This document shows, in pieces, positions 19,101 through 27,216 of a DNA stretch of 64,000 nucleotides; the stretch's first letter is position 1; every line of letters starts with the position of its first letter. The DNA is from Solibacillus sp. FSL H8-0538 (lineage in GTDB: Bacteria > Bacillota > Bacilli > Bacillales_A > Planococcaceae). The notes below the pieces were generated by a model that saw only the letters and a list, made by a program, of their open reading frames with translations, had not been told where the DNA came from and did not search any database. Location of the stretch: positions 735,001 to 799,000 of the forward strand of contig NZ_JBBOPI010000001.1 in NCBI RefSeq assembly GCF_038003525.1, read 5' to 3'. A program made the position numbers and the translations under genes.

Positions 19101-19684
19101 AGTTACTAACGTATTTAGACGTGGCACTGCGTAATGCGAAGGACTTGATTCCGAATATGGCCGAAATTGAAAACTTAATCGCAAAATCTGCAGGTGTACT
19201 GTATGTGCATGTGCATGATCCGCTGTTAACGCTTGAAGATTACGGCAATGAAGTGCTGCGTGAGCAAACACGTTTAGAAAATTACCGGATGACAGGGTTA
19301 CTGACGAATGAAACGAATGTCCTACAGGCAATGGATGATGAGCTGAATCCACAAGTGAAGTCAGCAATAATTCCAGTAGAATTGAAAAAAGATGGCAGCC
19401 CAAATGCCCATTCTAAAGTAGTAGATGAACAGGAAATGGACGTACTGCAACGCTTCGTTCACCGTAAATTAGAGGACGCCGGCAATGAAATTTACGCAGG
19501 AACAACGGCAATTAATCCGTTCAGCTTGCGCACGAAAAACGCCTGTACGTTTTGTAGCTTCAAATCCGTTTGTCAGTTTGATTTGACGGAAAGTGACCAG
19601 CAATATAATCAATTAAAACCAGCGAAGTCAGCGGACATACTAGGCACGATTAAAAAGGAGTTGAACGTTGATGATACCGACTAA
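16133..19684 (+). CDS. addB: ATP-dependent helicase/deoxyribonuclease subunit B
   Basis: AddB partners AddA in the RecBCD-like enzyme that resects double-strand breaks and recognises Chi. It is 1183 residues, the usual length. The N-terminal Walker A is GRAGTGKTT; the C-terminal nuclease has VVDYKSSG. Iron-sulphur cluster cysteines are visible, one in FYSCAFSHF and the CTFCSFKSVC group near the end. ATG 16133 is chosen after GGAGGTGAGG; the frame also opens at 16094. addA overlaps its end by 14 bases. Confidence 0.96.
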   Translation: MSLRIISGRAGTGKTTKIHREIIDDLQDHPLGPPIFIIVPDQMSFTTEYELTNKYDVQGIMRAQVMTFKRLAWYVLQETGGIARDKLDSVGYRMLIRRVLEEHKEEFQLFRQAAGKRGFTKEIERLLKEFNQYNVTGETIGPIIDELQATKASNTLLAKMKDLQIIVEELEARVGNSYVDGEGFYPVLIEQLPNAESLHGAQVYLDGFTSFTMREFEIVKQLLSLTKRVTIILPFEGEQDAFDAGAIFHRGAQTYEKLLTFTREFGIEVEEREHLEQNFRFEKDDIHHVERYFNAPIIERKQADGHVQIIEGANRRAEVQGIAREIRRLVEEEGLRYNNIGVMYRQADVYDPIIFTTFEQYGIPLFSNEKRPMLHHPLIEFSRSVLEAVLTNWQYETVFRSIKTDLFFPLKANKVAMREKMDQLENFVIAKGIIGNRWHDDNVWFYKKMRSFENVTKIQTTAELAMQTYLTSARDLVRNPLLALDKKLKKAKNGKDIAVALYEFMEGLSIYDKLVQLKDLELEKGELDYASEHEQAWNGWVNVLEQFVLMFGEQDISVEDAAQILDEGFESLQFSNIPPSIDEVTVSTVEFARFDNMKVVFIIGVNDGIYPMRMDNEGIISDAERESFEAIQYELSPSSKNRLLQESFLIYRAFSSPKYRLYVTYPSADEESKGLLPSLYINRLHKLFEVNGKRTLPHTRIFIDPIEEMDAAKVLSYLRHPAPALGFLMMQLKRAETAQDVADEWLALKAYYEQDAEWQRVLEVVMKPLLQKNEAEPLREEITQQLYGEELRASVSRIEKFYSCAFSHFSAYGLRLNERSEYRLETFAMGDLFHEALRQILSETEPQAFKTYSQCLAKARQTVESLVSIFSYRILESNARYTYIKEKLIRIVGRTLFALNAHDTKSKFKPLVHEKPFGMTDAKNIDEAQQKSLKALEIKLKNERKMLLSGQIDRIDGYKEGSNYFMRVVDYKSSGRQLDLNEVYYGISLQLLTYLDVALRNAKDLIPNMAEIENLIAKSAGVLYVHVHDPLLTLEDYGNEVLREQTRLENYRMTGLLTNETNVLQAMDDELNPQVKSAIIPVELKKDGSPNAHSKVVDEQEMDVLQRFVHRKLEDAGNEIYAGTTAINPFSLRTKNACTFCSFKSVCQFDLTESDQQYNQLKPAKSADILGTIKKELNVDDTD

Positions 19685-22600
19685 ACCAGCAACTGCACAA
19701 TGGACTGCTGAACAATGGAAGGCGATTTGGGCTAGTGGACAAGACATCCTTGTGTCAGCAGCAGCTGGCTCAGGAAAAACCGCCGTCTTAATCGAACGCC
19801 TTATTCAAAAAATACTTGCTCCAGAAGAGCGCCGCATAGACGTGGATCAGCTACTCGTTGTAACGTTTACAAACGCATCTGCTGCAGAAATGCGTAGCCG
19901 AATGGCGGAGGCGTTAGAAAAAGCGATTGCCAATGATCCTGAAAATACGTTTTTACGCCGTCAACTTAGCTTATTAAATAAGGCGCAAATTTCTACATTG
20001 CACTCCTTTTGTTTAGCGATCTGCCGTCAATATGCGTATTTAATTGATTTGGATCCAGGCTTCCGTATTGCGAGCCAAGATGAAGTAGCGCTACTGCGTG
20101 ATGATGTATTAGCAGAAGTACTTGAACAATCGTACCGCGAGGACAATGCGACAGATTTTACAAAGGACGATATGTATTTACTTGTCGATAGCTTTACCGC
20201 GGACCGTAATGATCAGGACATTGAAGTATTAATTGAAAAGCTTTATGAAATGTCACGTGTGCAACCGGATCCGTTTAAATGGCTAGACCGTTTGCCAACT
20301 GAATATGAAATACCGGAACATTATACAGTCGATGATCTTGACTATGTACAAGATTTAAAACAGTCAATTGCCTACTCACTCATGCAAGCGTGTGAAAACT
20401 TAGAGGCAACAAAAAAGTTTTGTACGGATTCGTTTGGATTAGAAGCCTATGGGGAAATGGCGACAATTGAAGCCTTCGCTGCTGAGCAATTACTGCAATT
20501 CATTCAAAAAGATACGTGGGAAGACGTTTACAACTATATCCATACGATGGAGTGGCGTGATTTACGTAAAGGCCCCAGACCGAAAAATCCAGATAAAGAG
20601 ATAAAGGATTTAGCGATGGCGAAGCGTAAAGAAGCAAAAGAGATTATTGATGGGATTAAGAGCAAGTTTTTCGCGCGAAAGCCGCATTATTTAATTCAAG
20701 AAATTCGCAATATGCGTCCGATTATTGAAACGCTTGTGAAGCTAACAAAGCTGTATAGTGTGGCGTTTAAAGCCGCTAAACTTGAGCGTGGACTTGTTGA
20801 TTTTTCTGATTTAGAGCATTTTGCACTCGAGATTTTAACGCTACGAGATGAGCAAGGGGGACTGCAACCGTCTGATGTGGCGATGCAGTTCCAGGAGCGC
20901 TTTAGTGAAGTTCTTGTCGATGAATATCAGGATGTAAACATGCTACAAGAGACGATTTTACAGCTTGTGAAAAGCGGGGATGAGGCAACCGGCAATATGT
21001 TCATGGTCGGGGACGTGAAGCAATCTATCTATGCGTTTCGCTTAGCGGAGCCACGCTTGTTTTTAAATAAATACAAAAAGTTTGAAGAAAATCCAACGCA
21101 TAATGGCATGAAAATTGATTTAAATGCCAATTTCCGTAGCCGTCAAGAAGTACTCGCAAGCACAAACTATGTGTTCGAGCAAATTATGGATGAGACGGTT
21201 GGCGAAATTGACTATGATGAACAAGCAGCACTGAAATTTAGTGCCCGTTACAATGAAAAAAATATTCCAGTAGAGCTTGTAGTACTAGATGAAAAAACGA
21301 CGGAAGCACCGAGTGGAGAAGCGGATGATAGCCAAGACGAAAAAGAAGAGGAAACATTAAAGCGTGTGCAAAAAGAAGCGCGTTATATGATTCAACAAAT
21401 TCGTAAAATGGTTGATAGCGGAATGGAAGTATTTAATCCGAAAGATCATTCCACACGTCCAGTTCGTTATAGCGATATTGTTATATTAATGCGTTCGATG
21501 AGCTGGGCACCGCAGCTTTCCGAGGAGTTTAAAGCAGCGGGAATCCCGTTATATGCAGAGTCCTCAAAAGGGTACTTTGATGCACTGGAAGTAATGATCA
21601 TGCTAAATACGTTAAAGGTAATTGATAATCCGTACCAAGATATTCCACTTGCCTCTGTACTGCGTGCACCGTTTATCGGGTTGACAGAAAATGAACTCGC
21701 GGAAATACGCTTAGCGAAACAGAATGCCACGTTTTATGAGGCGTTAAAGTCGTATATGGACAACGAGACAGGTACGTTATCCATTGATACGGAAAGCAAA
21801 TTGAAGAAGTTTGTCAGCCATCTGGAGCAGTGGCGTGATTTTGCCCGCCGCGGATCATTAGCGGATTTAATTTGGCAAATTTATTTACAAACAAATTATT
21901 TTGAAATGGTCGGGGCGATGACAAACGGCAAGCAGCGCCAGGCAAATTTACGTGCGCTTCATGACCGTGCCCTAAGCTATGAAAAGACCTCATTCCGCGG
22001 GTTATTCCGCTTCCTACGTTTTATTGATCGTATGAAGTCACGCGGTGATGATTTAGGTATTGCGAAGTCAATTGGTGAAGGGGATAATGTTGTCCGCCTT
22101 GTGACAATTCACTCGTCAAAAGGACTGGAGTTTCCGGTAGTATTCGTGGCAGATATGGCTCATCGCTTTAATACGAAAGATTTCCATGGTAAGTATATTT
22201 TTGATCAAGACTTTGGTTTAGCGGTGAAGGCAATTGATCCGATAGAGCGCATTATTGCAACATCTCTACCATTTTTGGCTTTGAAGGAAAAGAAAATGGC
22301 AAAGATGAAAGCAGAGGAGATGCGTATTTTATATGTAGCGATGACACGTGCAAAAGAACGCCTTATTTTAGTCGGCTCCGTAAAAAACTGGGAGAAGAAA
22401 AAAGCGCAGTGGGATTTAATGCAAAATATTGCGGCCAATGAAATTTTGCCAAGCTATCTTCGTGCCTCTAGCTCCAATTATTTAGAGTGGGTTGGTCATG
22501 CGGTGGCACGTCATAATGACTATTTAACAATCGCTTCTACGGACACCGATACGACAGAAACAGCATTAACAACTTCTTTATGGCATGTTAAAGTCGTGCC

Positions 22601-23384
22601 AGCCGAGCGCTTCACGACACCGGTTGAGCAAGGAGAAGTTGTGGAGGAAATGGAGCAACGTCCGGTAAACAAGGAGCTGCTAGAGCAGTTAACGAAACGC
22701 TTTACGGCAAGCTATCCGTTTGCCAATGCTGTGACGAAAAAATCGAAAACATCGGTAACAGAAATTAAACGGATCGTTAGTTTGCAGCAGGAGGAGCAAG
22801 ATTATAATCCATCTGTGCGCAATACGAAGGCGATTATGAAACGACCGAGCTTTATGCAGGAGAAGGAGCTATCGTCTGCTGAAAAGGGAACGGCTGTTCA
22901 TACAGTGATGCAACTTGTTCCACAGCAAGGACTGACAACCGAACAGGAAGTAGCGAATTTTATTGCGACACTCGTTGAAAAAGAGCTACTGAAACAGTCG
23001 GAAGCAGATGTGATTGAATCGGAACGTATTTTGCAGTTTTTCCATTCTGCAATCGGTCAGCGTTTTACGAACGCACAAAAAGTGTTACGTGAAGTACCAT
23101 TTACGTTAAGTCGAAAGGATGCAGATGGCGATAAGCAAATCGTGCAAGGGGTAATTGACTGTATGTTCCAAGAAACGGATGGGGACTGGGTTCTACTCGA
23201 CTATAAGACGGACCAAATCCGCAAGCCATTTGATACAGAACCAGCGCTAACCGAGGAACTGACTAAGCGCTACAAAGTACAGCTAGAAATTTATACAGAA
23301 GCGATAGAAAACATTAAACACGTAAAGGTAAAGGAGAAAGTGCTTTACTTATACGCAATTGGTGAAAGCATCATAATTGCTTAA
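19671..23384 (+). CDS. addA: ATP-dependent helicase/nuclease subunit A
   Basis: A 1237-residue UvrD-type helicase plus nuclease. Visible: Q-motif region and Walker A AAAGSGKTAVL (about 31-41), VDEYQDVNMLQ (motif II), RLVTIHSSKGLEFPVVF (motif V), MTRAKERLILVG (motif VI) and the C-terminal nuclease motif LLDYKTDQI. ATG 19671 follows AAAAGGAG by 10 bases; TTG 19668 is possible. It overlaps addB, giving coupled synthesis of the two subunits. Confidence 0.96.
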   Translation: MIPTKPATAQWTAEQWKAIWASGQDILVSAAAGSGKTAVLIERLIQKILAPEERRIDVDQLLVVTFTNASAAEMRSRMAEALEKAIANDPENTFLRRQLSLLNKAQISTLHSFCLAICRQYAYLIDLDPGFRIASQDEVALLRDDVLAEVLEQSYREDNATDFTKDDMYLLVDSFTADRNDQDIEVLIEKLYEMSRVQPDPFKWLDRLPTEYEIPEHYTVDDLDYVQDLKQSIAYSLMQACENLEATKKFCTDSFGLEAYGEMATIEAFAAEQLLQFIQKDTWEDVYNYIHTMEWRDLRKGPRPKNPDKEIKDLAMAKRKEAKEIIDGIKSKFFARKPHYLIQEIRNMRPIIETLVKLTKLYSVAFKAAKLERGLVDFSDLEHFALEILTLRDEQGGLQPSDVAMQFQERFSEVLVDEYQDVNMLQETILQLVKSGDEATGNMFMVGDVKQSIYAFRLAEPRLFLNKYKKFEENPTHNGMKIDLNANFRSRQEVLASTNYVFEQIMDETVGEIDYDEQAALKFSARYNEKNIPVELVVLDEKTTEAPSGEADDSQDEKEEETLKRVQKEARYMIQQIRKMVDSGMEVFNPKDHSTRPVRYSDIVILMRSMSWAPQLSEEFKAAGIPLYAESSKGYFDALEVMIMLNTLKVIDNPYQDIPLASVLRAPFIGLTENELAEIRLAKQNATFYEALKSYMDNETGTLSIDTESKLKKFVSHLEQWRDFARRGSLADLIWQIYLQTNYFEMVGAMTNGKQRQANLRALHDRALSYEKTSFRGLFRFLRFIDRMKSRGDDLGIAKSIGEGDNVVRLVTIHSSKGLEFPVVFVADMAHRFNTKDFHGKYIFDQDFGLAVKAIDPIERIIATSLPFLALKEKKMAKMKAEEMRILYVAMTRAKERLILVGSVKNWEKKKAQWDLMQNIAANEILPSYLRASSSNYLEWVGHAVARHNDYLTIASTDTDTTETALTTSLWHVKVVPAERFTTPVEQGEVVEEMEQRPVNKELLEQLTKRFTASYPFANAVTKKSKTSVTEIKRIVSLQQEEQDYNPSVRNTKAIMKRPSFMQEKELSSAEKGTAVHTVMQLVPQQGLTTEQEVANFIATLVEKELLKQSEADVIESERILQFFHSAIGQRFTNAQKVLREVPFTLSRKDADGDKQIVQGVIDCMFQETDGDWVLLDYKTDQIRKPFDTEPALTEELTKRYKVQLEIYTEAIENIKHVKVKEKVLYLYAIGESIIIA

Positions 23385-23459
23385 AAAAACTACTTATTAT
23401 TTTTTGAGCGAGCTTGGATTAATGATAGGATTTTATGGCACCAGATTTAAAAAATAATT

Positions 23460-23722
23460 GAATGATATACCGTATTTTGAGCGTTCCACTAAGTCGACGT
23501 CTGCTACATCATGAAGTGCCTTTAATAATAAGTACCTAAACATAAGGATTTGGGAACCGCGTTACGTTTATTATCTAAACAATATTTTGTTTTTAACTCT
23601 TCTAATATGAATGTAAAATTTACAAGTTCATTGATTTGGCGAAGCTTTTTATCTTTTGGTACAACGATCTCATAAATCGATATGTATGGACTTAGGTTAA
23701 AGGTTTCTTGATTTGAAATCAT
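23460..23722 (-). pseudogene. IS1182-family transposase remnant (N-terminal part only)
   Basis: On the minus strand it reads MISNQETFNLSPYISIYEIV, continues to TKYCLDNKRNAV, then breaks by frameshift into the DVADVDLV-like region ending near 23470. It matches 5381-5628 and 35600-35861. The C-terminal part seen in those copies is absent. The 1-kb gap 23385-24384 holds this remnant, repeats C and c, and otherwise AT-rich sequence with no gene. Confidence 0.6.
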
Positions 23723-23763
23723 GGGGCGCACCACCTGTATTTACTTTATTTTATTATCCAGGA

Positions 23764-24043
23764 AAGGATGTTTCTTAGAGAGGAAAAGAAACATCCTTCT
23801 AAGAAAGCAGATACTAGTTGATTGGAGTGGAAGGCGGCGACTCCAGCCGGAATAGCATGAGGTGAAGACCCCGCAGGAGCGATTTAGGAACAAAGGCTAA
23901 GAACGCCACGTCCTGTGGCAACGCCTTCGTGACCAACATCGTGTTGGCCCGAGGAGGCTGAGGCCATGCCGGCGGAACGCGTCCGCCTGGAACGCAAATC
24001 AACGGCTCGCTATGAAATACCTAGAGGACTTTTCAGTACCCTC
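23764..24043. repeat. palindromic repeat type I (copy C) with 63-bp insert and IS-like end
   Basis: A leader (GGATGTTTCTTAGAGAGG and a complementary arm) precedes the palindrome 23819-24003, which begins TTGATTGGAGTGGAAGGC and ends AACGCAAATCAACGGC. An end-like motif GAGGACTTTTCAGTACC follows. It matches copy E (35945-36224). Its apex holds the 63-bp module at 23887-23949 in place of the TAGCGA seen in copy E. Confidence 0.75.
23887..23949 (+). repeat. 63-bp nested module, copy 2
   Basis: GGAACAAAGGCTAAG... to ...GTGTTGGCC; 61 of 63 bases equal the minus-strand copy at 5785-5847. Hairpins GCCAC/GTGGC and CCAAC/GTTGG are preserved. The host repeat belongs to a different type (I, not II). Confidence 0.75.
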
Positions 24044-24052
24044 CTATTTTTT

Positions 24053-24125
24053 AGTGGATAAGAAATTATAACGTTCCCATCCACATCAACTCGTCCAATT
24101 TCTGGGCGAGTTGTGTTTTTCTAAG
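24053..24125 (+). repeat. terminator-associated two-hairpin repeat, copy c
   Basis: After CTATTTTTT it reads GTGGATAAGAAATTATAACG and, on the 3' side, CAACTCGTCC/GGGCGAGTTG followed by TGTTTTTCTAA. The 3' hairpin carries compensating changes relative to CATCTCGCCC/GGGCGAGATG of other copies. Confidence 0.6.
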
Positions 24126-24384
24126 AATTTTTTATAAGGGGAGTATTTTTTCTTAATGAACACTCAAATAGACGAAATGAACATACAACTTAACCGTAAA
24201 TAAGTGCCATTTGCACTTAATTTCAAATAAGTTGTATATCAAGTTCGACGATTTTTACAATTCACGTAAATAAATTTCGCTGGTAATTTTCCTCGCTCGG
24301 ATTTTAGCAATATACTTTTTTTAGTGTAGAATGGAGTTACATAGTTACGTCACGAATTTTGTTTGCGTATAGGAGGACAACAGT

Positions 24385-25560
24385 GTGAATTTTCAACCCG
24401 TGGGAGCGAATGAACGAATTTCATCGCTTGATATTTTAAGAGGATTTAGTTTACTTGGTATTTTACTAGTTAATATGTTCGGTTTTTATTTACCAATGCC
24501 GTACGTGTTTGACTTAAGTTATTGGTTTACGGAGGCGCAAGATATTATTTTGCATCAAATCTTAGATATTTATGTGCAAAGTAGTTTTTATCCGTTATTT
24601 TCAATGTTGTTCGGTTATGGCTTAGCCATGCAATATATGAAGGCGCAAAAAACAGGAACCAATTTTTATCAATTTGCACCGAAGCGTTTAGTCATTTTAT
24701 TTATTATTGGAATGCTGCACGCCATTCTTATTTGGTGGGGCGATATTTTAGCAATTTACGCATTTTGCGGCTTCTTTTTACTGATGCTCCTTCGTTTCAA
24801 GGGCGGTACATTACTAACAATTGCTCTTGCCATAAATGGATTGTTTCACGCCTTTTTATTGTTTGTTTATGCACAGATGGGTATGTTGTCAATGCCGGTT
24901 GAGAAGGCAGCTGTAGATATCACGGCGATTGAAAATGTGATTACAGCATACGGTGTCGGTACTTGGACAGATGCATTTATGCAACGTCTCGACGATCTGT
25001 CCTTACAGATGGGCGGCGACATGTGGATCTCTGGATTATTTACAATTTTACCGTATATGTTAGTCGGTGCAGCTGCAGCAAAATGGCGTTTAATTGAGCG
25101 TGCCAAGGAAAAAATGGGTCTCTGGATTGCGCTCGCTATACTCGGCCTTGGACTTGGTATTTTTATTAAAAGTGCACCGATTACGTTTACACGTACATAT
25201 GGACTCGATTATTTAAAAGTGTATGTCGGAGGGCCGCTATTATCGATCGGCTATATTGCTGTAATTGTTCTTGTATGCTTACTTCCTATTGCCTTAAAAC
25301 TATTAGGACCAATTGCGAAAGCCGGTCGTATGTCTATGACGCTATATTTAATGCAATCCGTTATTTGTACAACATTATTTTATCATTGGGGCTTTGGATT
25401 ATATGGACAAGTAGATGTACAAATGGGTATCTACATTGCACTTGGAATTTATGCTACTCAGCTTGTCATTGCTGAACTATGGCTATCGAAATTTACTCAA
25501 GGTCCAGTTGAAGCAACAGTGAAAAAATTAACTTATAGAAAAAAGTTGTCAGAAAAGTAA
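24385..25560 (+). CDS. DUF418 family membrane protein (YeiB-like)
   Basis: 391 residues with about nine membrane spans. The N-terminus RISSLDILRGFSLLGILLVN is the family hallmark, and the C-terminal DUF418 region includes AGRMSMTLYLMQSVICT and GPVE near the end. The family resembles membrane acyltransferases; its substrate is unknown. GTG 24385 follows TAGGAGGACAACA. A weak TAGAAT is at 24327-24332. Confidence 0.85.
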   Translation: MNFQPVGANERISSLDILRGFSLLGILLVNMFGFYLPMPYVFDLSYWFTEAQDIILHQILDIYVQSSFYPLFSMLFGYGLAMQYMKAQKTGTNFYQFAPKRLVILFIIGMLHAILIWWGDILAIYAFCGFFLLMLLRFKGGTLLTIALAINGLFHAFLLFVYAQMGMLSMPVEKAAVDITAIENVITAYGVGTWTDAFMQRLDDLSLQMGGDMWISGLFTILPYMLVGAAAAKWRLIERAKEKMGLWIALAILGLGLGIFIKSAPITFTRTYGLDYLKVYVGGPLLSIGYIAVIVLVCLLPIALKLLGPIAKAGRMSMTLYLMQSVICTTLFYHWGFGLYGQVDVQMGIYIALGIYATQLVIAELWLSKFTQGPVEATVKKLTYRKKLSEK

Positions 25561-25616
25561 GGCAAGTTCTGTGGATATGATGTATCATGTAGGAAAAAGA
25601 AGGAGCGCTTTATACT

Positions 25617-26519
25617 ATGAAAATGTTATCATTTAAGCTAAATGAGCAAGTGAAGTTCGGTCCGAAAGTTAAAAGAGAAGAAGCAGTTTGGGATGTAGTA
25701 GAAATTCAACAACAACTACAAGTACTACCTTCTTTTCCGTCAACAATTATTGACGGGATCTCGTTAGGTTTTGATTTCGTTGAGCAAATTCGCAAATTAG
25801 TAGATGCTGCTCAAAAAGCGGAAAATGGGGACCGATTTAAATGCGCATTCACTGAAATTGAGTGGCTTTCACCAATTCCACGTACGCCTAAAAATATTTT
25901 GTGTGTTGGCAAAAACTATGATGAGCACGCAAAAGAAATGGGCGCTGAAAAAGCACCTGAAGACATTATGGTTTTCACGAAGTCTCCAACAGCAATTGCT
26001 GCGGATGAAGCAACATTACCGATCCATGCTGAAAAGACGAGTACGCTAGATTACGAGGGTGAACTTGCAGTAGTGATTGGCAAGCGCGGCAAGGATATTC
26101 CTAAAGGGATGGCGTTTGATTACGTATTCGGGTATACAATCGGCAACGATATTACAGCACGAGAGCTACAAGAAAAACATAAGCAGTATTTCTTAGGAAA
26201 AAGCTTGGAAGGAACTTGTCCATTAGGTCCGTACCTTGTCACGAAGGACGAAATTCCTGATCCACATGCACTTTCCGTTGTCACGAAAGTAAATGGCGAG
26301 GTACGTCAAAACGGTTCTACAAAGGACATGATGTTCTCAGTAGGTGACATTGTTTCGATTTTATCGCAGCATGTAACACTTGAACCGGGAGATGTCATTT
26401 TAACGGGTACGCCAGCTGGAGTCGGTAAAGGCATGAACCCACCAGTATATTTAAAAGCTGGCGACGAAGTGAAAATTTCGATTGAGGGTATTGGTACATT
26501 AGCGAACCGTTTTGCTTAA
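25617..26519 (+). CDS. yisK: YisK-like fumarylacetoacetate hydrolase family protein
   Basis: 300 residues. The C-terminal FAH fold (about 95-300) has the metal-binding acidic residues in LDYEGELAVVIGK and the typical GYTIGNDITARELQ and GDVILTGTPAGVG motifs. B. subtilis YisK, which also sits next to yisL, has been reported to have oxaloacetate decarboxylase activity and to associate with Mbl; transferring this here is inference. ATG 25617 follows AAGGAGC; ATG 25623 is possible. Confidence 0.85.
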   Translation: MKMLSFKLNEQVKFGPKVKREEAVWDVVEIQQQLQVLPSFPSTIIDGISLGFDFVEQIRKLVDAAQKAENGDRFKCAFTEIEWLSPIPRTPKNILCVGKNYDEHAKEMGAEKAPEDIMVFTKSPTAIAADEATLPIHAEKTSTLDYEGELAVVIGKRGKDIPKGMAFDYVFGYTIGNDITARELQEKHKQYFLGKSLEGTCPLGPYLVTKDEIPDPHALSVVTKVNGEVRQNGSTKDMMFSVGDIVSILSQHVTLEPGDVILTGTPAGVGKGMNPPVYLKAGDEVKISIEGIGTLANRFA

Positions 26520-26642
26520 CTCGTTCGATGAAAAGACAAGATTCATTAATTTCTAAAGATATCCAAGCCATATAATTGAATCACATCCCATCGCATGTTA
26601 GGATATTGCATGAAGAGAAAAAAATATGAGGTGGGAAAAAGA

Positions 26643-27011
26643 ATGGATTTATTAACTGGTTCAACACATTTACACATTACAACATGGGTACTGGCAATCA
26701 TTCTATTTTTAGTAGCAGCACTTGCAAGCAAAAAGTTAACAGGCGTTCAAATGGCGCTACGTGTCGTGTACATATTAATGATCATTACTGGTGGTGCATT
26801 ATTTATGGAATACCGCGATATCGTAACTGAAGGCGGCATGTATTACGACATGAAAGTATTGTTCGGTGTGTTAGTGATCGGATTTATGGAAATGATTTTA
26901 GCTCGTAAAAATAAAGGTAAATCATTAAATATCTTCTGGATTTTATTTGGTGTTGTTTTACTTGTAACGCTTTACTTAGGTTTAAGTGGCGGTATTGGTA
27001 TGAATTTCTAA
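26643..27011 (+). CDS. yisL: YisL-like DUF1516 membrane protein
   Basis: 122 residues with four hydrophobic spans; recognisable start STHLHITTWVLAIILFLVA and RVVYILMIITGGALF. Function unknown. It follows yisK as in B. subtilis. ATG 26643 is chosen with GAGGTGGG at 26628-26635; the frame opens at 26595 without a site. Confidence 0.85.
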   Translation: MDLLTGSTHLHITTWVLAIILFLVAALASKKLTGVQMALRVVYILMIITGGALFMEYRDIVTEGGMYYDMKVLFGVLVIGFMEMILARKNKGKSLNIFWILFGVVLLVTLYLGLSGGIGMNF

Positions 27012-27025
27012 TAGATGAATGATCG

Positions 27026-27060
27026 AAAGCTACTTCGGAAATTTTGAAGTAGCTTTTTTT
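27026..27060 (+). terminator. intrinsic terminator of yisL
   Basis: AAAGCTACTTC pairs with GAAGTAGCTTT and is followed by a T run, 14 bases after the stop. Confidence 0.9.
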
Positions 27061-27216
27061 TAGGTAAATATAGCCGTTTGAGAAAATACTGAGATTCATT
27101 TTCACGATTGTCACCTTTTTGTCGTAAATAAATAGAAATAACTGTGAAAAGGTAGCGACCAACAGATGAATTTTTGGTAAAATTACGTTTGATTGTTGTG
27201 AAAGAGAGGGATTAAT

